Shown here: positions 20,003-29,061 of the stretch, in pieces
Numbering within the stretch: the stretch's first letter is position 1
How the letters are laid out: each line of letters starts with the position of its first letter
Assembly (NCBI GenBank): GCA_027943745.1
Contig: AP025763.1
Coordinates: 2,666,001-2,730,000 of the forward strand
Length of the DNA: 64,000 bases
Direction of reading: 5' to 3'
From: Neptuniibacter victor
Lineage (GTDB): Bacteria; Pseudomonadota; Gammaproteobacteria; Pseudomonadales; Balneatricaceae
The notes under the pieces: model-generated
The model's database searches: none
Told to the model about the DNA's origin: nothing
What the model saw: only the letters and a program-made list of their open reading frames with translations
Program-made: the position numbers and the translations under genes

Positions 20003-20998
20003 CTAGTTTTTTCTCTTATGGATGGTCGGAGGGTAAATTAGTTTCTCTGATGTCGCATTTTTTCGTAATCGCTCAGGTGTAGCCGCTTTCGATAAAGATG
20101 CCAAAGCAACAAACCAAGCTTTAGGCATATCCGTTGGCAAGCCTACCGGGATCCCAGCGACCTTTGGCGTCTGTGTAAAACTATGCCCCGGCTCTTCAAA
20201 TTCAGGGGCCGTACAATTAATACACGCGTAACCGCCTTTGGTGCAGGAACCTTCTCCATTCCAAGGCCGACTATTACAGTCTGCGTGCGCCTGAGTACCT
20301 AAACACCCCATGTTTTCCATCATACAACCACGATCGCCGGGTGTTTCGGCACTGGCCTTGTATTCGTAGTACTCATTACGATTACAGCCGTGATGCACTA
20401 ACTGATCTGCATACATTCGCGGCCGCCCAAATAAATCAACAGCATCAGATGTGTGCTCTCCAAGGGCAAGACTCATCAATGTCTCAGTTACCCAATTAGG
20501 GTGTACCGGGCAACCAGAAATGTTAATTGTTTTAAAACCCGATTGGGCACTGTACATCTCCCCTAATAACCCACCAGGCACTTCACCATCAAATTGTAAG
20601 CCTGTTGCATCAGTTAAATTGTCGCCTGCAGCAGAGATCCCACCAAATGCGGCACAAGAACCCACAGCGATCGTGTATTGGGCTTTTTCAGAAAGCTCGG
20701 CAACCCATTGCATCATCGCTTTCCCAGTTCCACCCAGCATATGAAAGCGGCCGGTACCATTAGGGCCTCGCAAAATAGAACCCTCGATGCACAAAGCATC
20801 TAAGCGCAGCTCATCATCCAAAATTTGATGGAGTATCTCTACCACTTCAGAACCAGTTTCCTCACTAATCGAGGGATGCCAAAGCAAATTAATATTCGCC
20901 GCAGCTAACGTGCTCATTAGATCAGGCGATTCAGCATTAAGCAGTGACATTGAGCAACCACCACAACCAGCAGATTGGAGCCATAAGAGATTAAACAA
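20003..20998 (-). CDS. hupU: HupU/HoxB, small subunit of the regulatory [NiFe] hydrogenase
   Basis: This iron-sulfur small subunit has cluster-binding cysteines in QSAGCGGCSMSLL, SGCPVHPNW, HHGCNRNEYYEY, GDRGCMMENMGCLG and GSCTKGGYACINC. No Tat signal is present, consistent with a cytoplasmic sensor. I choose a TTG start at 20996-20998 (331 aa): GGAGGAG lies 7 bases upstream, and the start overlaps the end of hupT. A longer ATG start at 21043 would add 15 basic, unconserved residues. It is translationally coupled to hupV and ends with TAG. Confidence 0.93.
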   Translation of the reverse strand: MFNLLWLQSAGCGGCSMSLLNAESPDLMSTLAAANINLLWHPSISEETGSEVVEILHQILDDELRLDALCIEGSILRGPNGTGRFHMLGGTGKAMMQWVAELSEKAQYTIAVGSCAAFGGISAAGDNLTDATGLQFDGEVPGGLLGEMYSAQSGFKTINISGCPVHPNWVTETLMSLALGEHTSDAVDLFGRPRMYADQLVHHGCNRNEYYEYKASAETPGDRGCMMENMGCLGTQAHADCNSRPWNGEGSCTKGGYACINCTAPEFEEPGHSFTQTPKVAGIPVGLPTDMPKAWFVALASLSKAATPERLRKNATSEKLIYPPTIHKRKN

Positions 20999-22361
20999 TG
21001 TCGTTCTCCTCCGATGGCAATACCAGAAGAGCACGCACTCCACCTAACGGCTGGTTACTTATTTCAAGCTTGCCACCATGTTCAGATACAATCCCGTAAC
21101 TAATGGATAAGCCCAATCCAGTACCTTGACCAACTGGCTTTGTGGTAAAAAAAGGATCGAATAAGCGCGATAAATTATCCTCCGAAACACCGGGACCGGT
21201 ATCAGAGACGCTAAACTCCACGCGTTTACCAACCTGAACGGCTTGAAGCTCTAGGCACTTCACTTGGGAATCAATCATCGCATCTACGGCATTTTGAATA
21301 AGGTTCACCACAACCTGATGAATCTGCCCAGAATGACCGAAGGCATATAAACCATCGGGAACGATCTCAACCACATCAACAGACTGCTTGCTCTCTTTAA
21401 TAATCCAATGCAATGCTGTACGAATCACGTGCGTCAGATCAAAACATGTTTTCTCTGACTCTTGTGTAGAAGAGAATTGGCGCAGATCATTCACAATTTC
21501 CTTAACCCGGTCTGCCCCTTCCATAGTGCCATCAACTAAGGAATTAAGATCCCGAATTAACTTATCCAGACGCAACTCTTCACGCATCGCTTTAAGCGAT
21601 TCTCGAGATTGCCCTTCGTTAATCGCATCAAAATAAAGGCTTAATCGCTCTGTATAGCGTTGTAAGGCATGCATGTTTCCATACACAAAACTAATTGGGT
21701 TATTAAGTTCATGGGCCACCCCAGCTACCAATCGTCCTAAGGAGGCCATCTTTTCAGATTGAACCAAACGCTCTTGCGCTAGTTTTAGCTCGGCATGAGT
21801 ATTATTCAAATCAATATACGCTTTCTGTAACTCCCCCAATGGTCGGCCAATAAGGACCATACCGACTAAGCGCCCACGATGGTTCTTCCGAGGGGAACAG
21901 TTCATTGATAAAGGAACAGAACCTTCGGTACCGATGAGTTCTAGTTCGCAATCACGTACAGGCTGTATTCTGATTTGATTTAAGAAACTGTCTACTTTCT
22001 GAAGGAAACGCTCTTCAACCAATGTTGTAAAATGAACACCGACAAGCGAATCGCCTTTACGCCCAGTTAAGTTTTCCAAGGCACTGTTCACTCGCTGAAT
22101 AGCACCATTGTGATCGCACACAATGAGTACATCACTCATCGAACTTTGAATGCTATCGAAGAACAGTTTGTTCTCCTCTAGTTCAGCATTCTTTTCCTCA
22201 ACCTCAACTTGCGAATGGACCAGATCAGCATAAGCTTCATCCATCTTTTGAATCACACTCACCCAGGCATCCTCAGTACCACCATCCATGGGTGTATCTA
22301 TCTTTTTTTCATCCGAGATAGATGATAAATCGTTAACGCCATTTTTATGATGGGGAAGCAT
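20991..22361 (-). CDS. hupT: HupT/HoxJ, PAS sensor histidine kinase for hydrogen signalling
   Basis: This soluble kinase of about 456 residues has an N-terminal coiled-coil and a PAS domain (SMSDVLIVCDHNGAIQRVN). The dimerisation and phosphoacceptor helix has VAGVAHELNNPISF, and the ATPase domain has N-box NLIQNAVDAM, DTGPGVS and GQGTGLGLSIS. No membrane segment is present. It interacts with the HupUV sensor and phosphorylates HupR in known systems. The ATG at 22361 is preferred because the longer start at 22412 overlaps the upstream zinc-finger gene by 68 bp. The 3' end overlaps the hupU TTG start. Confidence 0.92.
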   Translation of the reverse strand: MLPHHKNGVNDLSSISDEKKIDTPMDGGTEDAWVSVIQKMDEAYADLVHSQVEVEEKNAELEENKLFFDSIQSSMSDVLIVCDHNGAIQRVNSALENLTGRKGDSLVGVHFTTLVEERFLQKVDSFLNQIRIQPVRDCELELIGTEGSVPLSMNCSPRKNHRGRLVGMVLIGRPLGELQKAYIDLNNTHAELKLAQERLVQSEKMASLGRLVAGVAHELNNPISFVYGNMHALQRYTERLSLYFDAINEGQSRESLKAMREELRLDKLIRDLNSLVDGTMEGADRVKEIVNDLRQFSSTQESEKTCFDLTHVIRTALHWIIKESKQSVDVVEIVPDGLYAFGHSGQIHQVVVNLIQNAVDAMIDSQVKCLELQAVQVGKRVEFSVSDTGPGVSEDNLSRLFDPFFTTKPVGQGTGLGLSISYGIVSEHGGKLEISNQPLGGVRALLVLPSEENDIV

Positions 22362-22716
22362 CTTCTTTTTTACTTTGGCAGGAGAGACAAAGCGGGCTTT
22401 CTGGCCTCGCACTTAATCGCGGCAGCGATATTTGATTACCGCAAGCATCACAGTACCCGTAATCCTCACTATCGATTTTCAACAACGCCTCTTCAATCTG
22501 GCGAATCCGCTCTTGGCACTGGTTTAAATTAGCTTTTGCCATATCCTGTTGCTGTAACGCTTCGCCACGAGAAACACGCCCAAACGCTTGCTGATCAAGC
22601 AGCACTGGCTGTGCAGCACTTTGCAAAGACTCAACCTCTTCGCTTAGCTCATCTCGTAATTGATGTAACTGCAGCAGAAGCGATTCTACTTGTACATCAT
22701 CAATATAATCAGACAT
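22345..22716 (-). CDS. TraR/DksA-family C4 zinc-finger protein
   Basis: This 123-residue DksA/TraR-like protein has an N-terminal coiled coil (about residues 8-90) and a C-terminal C4 zinc finger with CDACGNQI and CLSC. DksA-type proteins insert their coiled coil into the RNA polymerase secondary channel. The coiled-coil tip sequence here differs from classical DksA, so the function may be diverged. The gene is the first of the hupTUV operon and overlaps hupT by 17 bp. That suggests a role in hydrogenase regulation, but no direct evidence is visible. Confidence 0.88.
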   Translation of the reverse strand: MSDYIDDVQVESLLLQLHQLRDELSEEVESLQSAAQPVLLDQQAFGRVSRGEALQQQDMAKANLNQCQERIRQIEEALLKIDSEDYGYCDACGNQISLPRLSARPESPLCLSCQSKKEDASPS

Positions 22717-22802
22717 ATTTCCCTAAGCCACACCTAAAAAGAGCACCTTATTAACTATCATTAACCTACTTTAATACTAAGCAAGTCACAAATTTTCGGC
22801 AT

Positions 22803-22830
22803 AAAAAAAGCCGCATTGCTGCAGCTTTTA
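22803..22830 (-). terminator. Rho-independent terminator after the cytochrome c gene
   Basis: On the minus strand, a stem AGCTGCA / TGCGGCT (one G-U pair) with loop GCAA is followed by seven T residues. It lies 22 bp downstream of the cytochrome c stop. Confidence 0.8.
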
Positions 22831-22851
22831 TCTGTTATTCACTAATCACTA

Positions 22852-23145
22852 CTAGGGAACAAGCACTTCGATCGCAGCTTTCAAGGTATCGGCATCACAA
22901 CTCATGCACGTTCCTTTCGGCGGCATCGCACCTTTACCGGCTGTTACCGTTTGCAACATCGCATCCATCCCTTTTGCTTTACGTGCTTCCCACGCTGCTG
23001 CATCATCAGGTTTTGGTGCATTACCTACACCCGCAACATGACAACCTTTACAATGTTTATCATAGATAGCCTGACCATCAGCCTGGACACTCATTGATGC
23101 TGCCACCAGTAGCGCCGACGCCACCAATCCCGTAATTTTTTTCAT
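22852..23145 (-). CDS. Class I cytochrome c (c5-like), periplasmic
   Basis: This monohaem cytochrome is 97 residues long from the ATG at 23145, which follows a good AGGTGA-type ribosome site. A signal peptide with a clear hydrophobic core (ITGLVASALLVAASMSVQA) is followed by the haem site CKGCH and the distal Met in KGAMPPKG. A second cysteine pair (CMSC) near the C-terminus is typical of cytochrome c5, where it forms a disulfide. It is probably a periplasmic electron carrier to a terminal oxidase. It is a single-gene unit with its own terminator. Confidence 0.92.
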   Translation of the reverse strand: MKKITGLVASALLVAASMSVQADGQAIYDKHCKGCHVAGVGNAPKPDDAAAWEARKAKGMDAMLQTVTAGKGAMPPKGTCMSCDADTLKAAIEVLVP

Positions 23146-23395
23146 CAAAGTCACCTCACCTGACCTGTCATTTTGCTTTAATACATTCAACTGTAAAAAG
23201 CGTTTTAAAACCTTGATCTAGCGCATAAAGACCGTTAGGTCTGTTCACAAAAACGGCCAACAACTTACATCATATAACCTTACAATTTACAGTATTAATA
23301 GAAGCTGAGCAGAAAAATACAGCATTAACTGTATGTCAAACAACAACATATGATAGTTTATAGGTTATTGATTAAACGGAATTACTCGATTATTA

Positions 23396-25012
23396 ATGAA
23401 TATCATGATGTTACAACGCTGGTTCATTAAACTACTCACCCCTGCTCTTATTAGCGCCGTCATTACCGCTTTTGTTTCTATATCTATCATCTACGAACAA
23501 CAGCAGAACCGTAAAGCGCTTCAATACAACAATATGAGCATTAAATCGCGCCAACTCGCTGAATGGCTCGATACCAATTTTAGTATCATCAATAATGTCC
23601 TTCTAGAAGTTGAACCCATCACTCAAGGCTGTGATAACACGGTTCTATTTGAACTGCGCAGCTTGATGTTTAATGTTGCGCCAGTGGTGGAGATCGGGAT
23701 TGTCGATAAAAATGGCATACTCACATGCACGAGCTGGCAAAAACATAACTACTCGATTCAAGTTCAAGTTCCACCCGACACCTACGGCTTAAGGTTTTCA
23801 GGTCCTGTCACCGTCGAATACATGAAACAACCTGCTTTTGTCCTAGCTCGAACACTAAAAGATGGTAGCGAAGTTAATGCCTTAGTACGTATGAGTTGGC
23901 TACATAATCAACTCAAAAACTATTCCAGTGAATTAGGCTTTACCGGTCTGATTGATAGCGATACAGGCGAAGCCATTGTACTCAACGGCCATTACAGCAA
24001 GCCTCGACAAAAGCAGTACCTGCCTATTGATGACGATAAAATCGTCCAAGCCTATTTTGACAACCATCGTGAACAGATCGCCGCTTATAGCCCTCTCGCG
24101 ACACTGCCTGGCCTCAGCATTGTTATTAGCGATGAAAAGCGCCTGTTAATCGACGATCAACCTCTATTAAGCCCTACTTGGATAGCTATCATCATTATCC
24201 TCTGGGCGGCACTATGCGCGGCCTTTAACTCTCTTTTCTCTTATTTTACCGATACCGGCCACCAGCTGAGAAACGCACTAAAACGAGAAGAGTTCATCAA
24301 TTATTATCAGCCGATCATTAGCAATGCGGATAAAAAGATTGTTGGGGTTGAAGTATTAATGCGCTGGCAACATCCGATAGAAGGTTTCAAAAGCCCCATT
24401 ACTTTTATTCCTGAAGCGGAGGAGAAAGGTTATTTAAACCGGATGACCTCGCAACAGCTTAAGAAAGGCTATAGAGATCTACAATCGACGATTGAGCAGG
24501 ATCCCTCCTTTATTGTCACTATTAACATTTCAGCCAGCCACTTACTCTCCTCATACGCCATTGATGAATTTATACGTTATAAGGCACTCATCCCAGGCTT
24601 AACGCTGGAAGTGACTGAAGATGTACTCATAGACGATGCTAACAAAACGATAAGAGCCGCTTTCACGGCCTTAAATCAAGCGGGTATTAAAATAGCTATT
24701 GATGACTTTGGTACAGGTTACTGCGGACTCAGCTATCTTAGTCAACTCCCCGTTACCTATCTTAAAGCAGATAAAAGCTTTATCGCCTCTGCCGGTACCG
24801 ATGCTATGAACGCACACGTTCTAGAAATGATCGTTTCCTTAGCGAAAAATTTAGGCCTGATCATTATCGCCGAAGGTGTCGAAACAATTGAACAATCACA
24901 AAGCTTAGATGAGTTAAAAGTCGAACTACATCAAGGTTGGCTTTACAGCAAAGCTTTACCGATTGATGATCTGTACTCTTTGCTGGATCAGCATGATGTC
25001 ATCATTCAATAA
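23396..25012 (+). CDS. CSS-motif EAL phosphodiesterase (c-di-GMP hydrolase)
   Basis: This 538-residue membrane protein has TM1 at about 11-31 and a periplasmic CSS-type domain with paired cysteines (QGCDNTV and LTCTSW). TM2 is near 265-290, followed by a cytoplasmic EAL domain. Catalytic motifs look intact: EVLMRWQHP, NISASHL, LEVTEDVLI, IDDFGTGYCGLSYL, KADKSF and EGVET. It belongs to the PdeC-like class in which periplasmic thiol state controls c-di-GMP hydrolysis. It has no GGDEF partner domain. A strong bidirectional terminator follows. Confidence 0.93.
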   Translation: MNIMMLQRWFIKLLTPALISAVITAFVSISIIYEQQQNRKALQYNNMSIKSRQLAEWLDTNFSIINNVLLEVEPITQGCDNTVLFELRSLMFNVAPVVEIGIVDKNGILTCTSWQKHNYSIQVQVPPDTYGLRFSGPVTVEYMKQPAFVLARTLKDGSEVNALVRMSWLHNQLKNYSSELGFTGLIDSDTGEAIVLNGHYSKPRQKQYLPIDDDKIVQAYFDNHREQIAAYSPLATLPGLSIVISDEKRLLIDDQPLLSPTWIAIIIILWAALCAAFNSLFSYFTDTGHQLRNALKREEFINYYQPIISNADKKIVGVEVLMRWQHPIEGFKSPITFIPEAEEKGYLNRMTSQQLKKGYRDLQSTIEQDPSFIVTINISASHLLSSYAIDEFIRYKALIPGLTLEVTEDVLIDDANKTIRAAFTALNQAGIKIAIDDFGTGYCGLSYLSQLPVTYLKADKSFIASAGTDAMNAHVLEMIVSLAKNLGLIIIAEGVETIEQSQSLDELKVELHQGWLYSKALPIDDLYSLLDQHDVIIQ

Positions 25013-25044
25013 ACTGTCCCTCGCTTCTGGAAACAGACAGGCAT

Positions 25045-25073
25045 AAAAAAAGCGGCTATAAGCCGCTTTTTAT
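25045..25073. terminator. Bidirectional terminator between the EAL gene and htpG
   Basis: The stem AAGCGGCT / AGCCGCTT with loop ATA is flanked by an A run on the left and a T run on the right. It therefore serves both the EAL gene (plus) and htpG (minus), which converge here. Confidence 0.92.
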
Positions 25074-25100
25074 TATCGCCTTCGCAGGCCTTTAAATAAC

Positions 25101-27026
25101 TTAAGCACTTAGCTCTAAGAGCAACTTGTTTAGACGCGCAACGTAAGTTGCTGGATCATCTAACTGAGCACCTGCCGCTAGGCCAGCTTGATCAAACAGA
25201 ACCAACGCAAGGTCCGCAAATCGATCTTCATCCGCTTCTTGATCTAACTTCTCAATCAACGGGTGTTCCGGATTTACTTCAAACGTAGGCTTACTATCAG
25301 GAACAGCCTGACCAGCTGCTTCCATAATCTGACGCATCTGCAGACCCATATCTTGTTCGCCTAGTACAAGGCAAGCTGGGGAGTCTGTTAGGCGCGTAGT
25401 GATGCGGACATCAGCCACTTTATCAGCAAGGCTTGTTTTTAAACGCTCGACCAAACCTGCTAACTCTTTCGCAGCTTCTTCTTGCTCTTTCTTCTCTTCT
25501 TCCGAAGCCGCTTCATCAAGGTCTAACTGACCTTTAGTCACATCTTGGAATGCTTTTTCGTTATAGTTCTGAAGCTGACTCATCATCCAATCGTCAATAC
25601 GATCAGTCATCAGCAGCACTTCGATACCTTTCTTACGGAAGATCTCTAGGTGCGGACTATTTTTCGCTGTGTTGTAGTTATCTGCCACAACAAAGTAAAT
25701 CTTATCCTGCTCTTCAGGCATACGCTCAATATATTCATCAAGCGATACATTCTGCTCATCACTACCTGTATGAGTAGATGAGAAACGCATCAACTTAAGA
25801 ATCTTCTCACGATTTGCGTAATCTTCTGCTGGTCCCTCTTTTAATACTTGGCCAAACTCTTTCCAGAAAGTCGCATATTTTTCTGGGTTGTTTTTACCGA
25901 GCTTGATCAGCATATCCAAGACACGCTTAGTCAAAGCAGAACGTAGCTTATCGACATTGGCATCTTTCTGCAGAATCTCGCGAGAAACGTTAAGGGATAA
26001 GTCTTTCGTGTCCACTACACCTTTCATAAAACGTAGATACAATGGCAGGAACTCGTCAGCCTGATCCATAATAAATACACGCTGCACGTACAGTTTAAGA
26101 CCACGAGGTGCTTCACGATTCCAAAGATCGTAAGGAGCGCGTTCAGGCACAAAGAGTAAACTGGTGTATTCCATATTTCCTTCAACACGGTTGTGTGCCC
26201 AAGTCATTGGGTTACCGAAATCGTGGGAGATATGTTTATAAAATTCGTTATATTCGTCTTCGCTGATATCAGACTTATTACGCGTCCACAACGCGGTAGC
26301 GCTGTTTACTGTTTCGTCTTCTAACTCAACGTTTGTCTCTTCTTTCTCTTCGCCTTCAGCACCAAAGTCAGGTGTTGCTTCTTTCTGCATGATGACAGGA
26401 ATAGAGATATGGTCAGAATACTTACGCACTAAACCACGTAGTGCAAAGCCATCTGCAAAGCTCTCTTCACCCTCTTTAAGATGAAGAACAATACGAGTAC
26501 CGCGGTTCGCTTTTTCAATATCACCGATACTGAATTCACCTTCACCTTCAGATACCCAATGAACACCTTCTGCAGCAGGTAAGCCCGCTTTACGGGTATA
26601 AACTTCAACACGACCCGCAACGATAAAAGAGGAGTAGAAACCTACACCGAACTGACCGATGAGTTGGCTATCTTTAGACTGATCGCCTGTCAGTTGAGAT
26701 AAAAACTGAGAAGTACCTGACTTAGCAATTGTGCCTAAGTGCTCAATCACTTCATCACGGCTCATACCGATGCCGTTATCTTCGATTGTCAGTGTGTTCG
26801 CATCTTTATCAAAGCTAATGTTGATCTTCAGATCACCATCGTTTTCATACAGAGCTCCATTCGACAGCGCTTCAAAGCGTAGCTTTTCAGCCGCATCTGA
26901 TGCGTTAGAGATTAATTCACGTAGAAATATATCTTTGTTCGAATAGAGAGAGTGAATCATCAAATGAAGCAACTGCTTCACTTCAGTTTGGAAACCATGA
27001 GTTTCTGTACGAGTTTCGGTAGTCAT
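25101..27026 (-). CDS. htpG: HtpG, Hsp90-family chaperone
   Basis: This bacterial Hsp90 is a dimeric ATP-dependent chaperone. The 641 residues have the GHKL ATPase domain with [16 protein letters not shown] and QFGVGFYS, then the middle domain with [10 protein letters not shown] and the C-terminal dimerisation domain. I chose the ATG at 27026 ([16 protein letters not shown]), preceded by GGAT. A GTG start two codons earlier (27032) is possible. Length and motifs are complete. It is convergent with the EAL gene. Confidence 0.97.
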   Translation of the reverse strand: MTTETRTETHGFQTEVKQLLHLMIHSLYSNKDIFLRELISNASDAAEKLRFEALSNGALYENDGDLKINISFDKDANTLTIEDNGIGMSRDEVIEHLGTIAKSGTSQFLSQLTGDQSKDSQLIGQFGVGFYSSFIVAGRVEVYTRKAGLPAAEGVHWVSEGEGEFSIGDIEKANRGTRIVLHLKEGEESFADGFALRGLVRKYSDHISIPVIMQKEATPDFGAEGEEKEETNVELEDETVNSATALWTRNKSDISEDEYNEFYKHISHDFGNPMTWAHNRVEGNMEYTSLLFVPERAPYDLWNREAPRGLKLYVQRVFIMDQADEFLPLYLRFMKGVVDTKDLSLNVSREILQKDANVDKLRSALTKRVLDMLIKLGKNNPEKYATFWKEFGQVLKEGPAEDYANREKILKLMRFSSTHTGSDEQNVSLDEYIERMPEEQDKIYFVVADNYNTAKNSPHLEIFRKKGIEVLLMTDRIDDWMMSQLQNYNEKAFQDVTKGQLDLDEAASEEEKKEQEEAAKELAGLVERLKTSLADKVADVRITTRLTDSPACLVLGEQDMGLQMRQIMEAAGQAVPDSKPTFEVNPEHPLIEKLDQEADEDRFADLALVLFDQAGLAAGAQLDDPATYVARLNKLLLELSA

Positions 27027-27191
27027 CAACACTTATCCAATATATCGGTTAAAACTAAAAACAGTCTTTGCAAACATTAAGGCAGCAACGAAAAATTCTT
27101 AAATTCATTCGTTAATACCCAAATAACAAAGCAACCTATGAAACCAATATTGGGACAGCTCAAACCATTTCAAGCGTGATGATCAGGTTTT

Positions 27192-27905
27192 TTACTCACC
27201 AGTACTCATCATCAGTGTATTCAACGTAGAGGACTTAAACTCTCGACGGTAGAGAATGTAGACAACGCCTGCCGTTAACCCCATAAAAATCCAGGGATGT
27301 ATAAACCAACCGAGAATAGCGATACAGAAGTAATAAGTACGTAAACCAAGATTGAAATTATTCGCGGCCATCGACGTCATTTTAGCCACACGGCTGGCAT
27401 GCGCTTCATTCTGCTGATCTGATACGTTCTCTTCTGGTAGAGGTGCCCCACCAATCATGATGGAGACAAAGCCATATTGGCGAAGGCTCCAAGTAAACTT
27501 AAAAAACGCATAAACAAACAGTGAGATCATCAATAAAATCTTTAGTTCCCACTCAGCACTGGTTGCTTGAGAAGCAAATGGGATATCGGCAACAACATCA
27601 ATCGCCCGCTGAGTAGACCCCAAAATTGTCATCAAGCCCGCCAGAATCAGCATTGTGGTTGATGCAAAAAACGAAACGCCTCGCTCTAGATTAGCAATCG
27701 CGGTAGTGTCAGCAATACGCACCTCACGGGTTAGCATTCTCAGCATCCACTCCTTACGATACATATGCAGCATACTGGCTAGGCAAGGAGTATCGTAACT
27801 ACGTTTACGGGCATAATACATATAGCCTTTAAAGCACGCTAAAAACCAAACCAATGCGAGAAGGTTAAGCCAGTTATCATCAAAAAACTGGTGAAGCGAT
27901 GCCAT
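27192..27905 (-). CDS. DUF599 family membrane protein
   Basis: This 237-residue inner-membrane protein of the DUF599 family has four predicted hydrophobic segments: about 13-30, 76-97, 125-143 and 195-222. The conserved stretches NLERGVSFFASTTMLILAG and the paired aromatics in KFTWSLRQYGF are visible. The function of the family is unknown. It is a single gene between htpG and a divergent DUF3301 gene. Confidence 0.82.
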   Translation of the reverse strand: MASLHQFFDDNWLNLLALVWFLACFKGYMYYARKRSYDTPCLASMLHMYRKEWMLRMLTREVRIADTTAIANLERGVSFFASTTMLILAGLMTILGSTQRAIDVVADIPFASQATSAEWELKILLMISLFVYAFFKFTWSLRQYGFVSIMIGGAPLPEENVSDQQNEAHASRVAKMTSMAANNFNLGLRTYYFCIAILGWFIHPWIFMGLTAGVVYILYRREFKSSTLNTLMMSTGE

Positions 27906-28079
27906 AAACAGGGTCCTCAGAAAAAATAATCGTGCAAAGTATTACAACTCATTGTAAAACAAGTAAGAATCAAAGGAACCCATAAATAGCAATACAGTCC
28001 TATAGACACCTGAAAGCATTGAATAAGCCATCTGTTTATCTACACGCTTTCTATTTTTACAGCCTTGGAAATCGTCACG

Positions 28080-28400
28080 ATGTATTTAGATCTTGAATCG
28101 TTGTTTATTGTCACCCTGTTTATCTATCTTTTTTATCACTGGTGGCAATCACAAAAAGTGAAAGAGATCGCACTTAACAAAACACGTAAGCAGTGCAAAG
28201 AACTCGATGTGCAGTTACTTGATGACAATATCAATTTACGGGCGTTTTGGCTCAAGCGTGATGAGAAAGGCATGATAAGAATCTGGCGCTCTTATAACTT
28301 CGAATTTTCATCAACGGGCGAAGAACGTTATTCAGGGCGGGTTGTTACTTTAGGGCGTACCGTGACCGATTTCCATATGGACCCTCACCGGATGCACTAA
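28080..28400 (+). CDS. DUF3301 family membrane-anchored protein
   Basis: This 106-residue protein has one N-terminal hydrophobic segment (FIVTLFIYLFYHWW) and then a soluble part with the family motif LDDNINLRAFWLKRDEKG, followed by RSYNFEFSSTGEERYSG and GRTVTDFHMDPHRMH. The architecture agrees with the DUF3301 family, whose function is unknown. I use the ATG at 28080; an upstream TTG at 28065 is a weaker start. Confidence 0.8.
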   Translation: MYLDLESLFIVTLFIYLFYHWWQSQKVKEIALNKTRKQCKELDVQLLDDNINLRAFWLKRDEKGMIRIWRSYNFEFSSTGEERYSGRVVTLGRTVTDFHMDPHRMH

Positions 28401-28573
28401 TCCTAACTCCTCAATCACACTATCTAGCCATAACAACCAGCTGATGCCATTAAGCATATCGAATAATTCATAAAGGGGTGCCAGAGGAACAAGTAACACT
28501 TAGGCTTAGATAGTTCGGACGTGTTCGGAGAGTTATGCGAAAAGAATGAAATCTAAGGGGTTGTTTTGGGCAT

Positions 28574-28600
28574 AAAAAAAGCAAGGCCTTAGCCTTGCTT
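28574..28600 (-). terminator. Rho-independent terminator after the cold-shock gene
   Basis: On the minus strand, the stem AAGCAAGGC / GCCTTGCTT has a short loop and is followed by a run of seven T residues. It lies 27 bp after the csp stop. Confidence 0.92.
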
Positions 28601-28627
28601 CTTTACAAACGATAACGTCAGTAAGGA

Positions 28628-28831
28628 TTAAACCTTAGTGATGTTCTCAGCTTGTGGACCTTTCTGACCTTGAGTTACAGTGAACTCAACTTTCTGGCCT
28701 TCAGTCAAAGTTTTGAAACCGTCGCCCTGGATAGCAGAGAAGTGAGCGAAAACGTCTGGGCCGTTTTCCTGCTCGATGAAACCAAAACCTTTCTCTTCGT
28801 TAAACCATTTAACTGTACCAGTAGTAGACAT
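28628..28831 (-). CDS. CspA-family cold-shock protein
   Basis: This 67-residue single-domain RNA chaperone has RNP1 KGFGFI and RNP2 VFAHF on the CSD fold. It opens with [15 protein letters not shown] and ends [11 protein letters not shown]. Length and motifs are those of the CspA/CspE group; which paralogue it is cannot be said. A long leader of about 150 nt separates it from its promoter, as is usual for cold-inducible members. Confidence 0.95.
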   Translation of the reverse strand: MSTTGTVKWFNEEKGFGFIEQENGPDVFAHFSAIQGDGFKTLTEGQKVEFTVTQGQKGPQAENITKV

Positions 28832-28987
28832 AATAGTAGTCCTATTCTTTCAGAGTAATTTTTTTTGCCCCACAATGAGGCTGATTGTGCTGGAAGTGCT
28901 GCGATTACTTATGAAAAACAGGACGAGGTACTGATAAGACTTCGTAATGGTGTGCATAAATATACGGCTTACTTTCAAGCGGTTTCC

Positions 28988-29017
28988 ATTCTATAAAGCT
29001 TAATAAGCTCGGGTCAA
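28988..29017 (-). promoter_or_regulatory. Sigma-70 promoter of the cold-shock gene
   Basis: On the minus strand, TTGACC (29012-29017) is followed after 18 bases by TAGAAT (28988-28993). Transcription would start near 28981, giving a leader of about 150 nt before the csp ATG. I found no convincing cold-box. Confidence 0.6.
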
Positions 29018-29061
29018 CGAAAAAAACAGCTTTTCTTGTATAAAATTGCAATTAATTTCAA

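Noticed and set aside
18553-20998. HupUV as the catalytic uptake hydrogenase
   Set aside because: No Tat signal on the small subunit, no C-terminal extension on the large subunit and an adjacent HupT kinase all point to the regulatory type.
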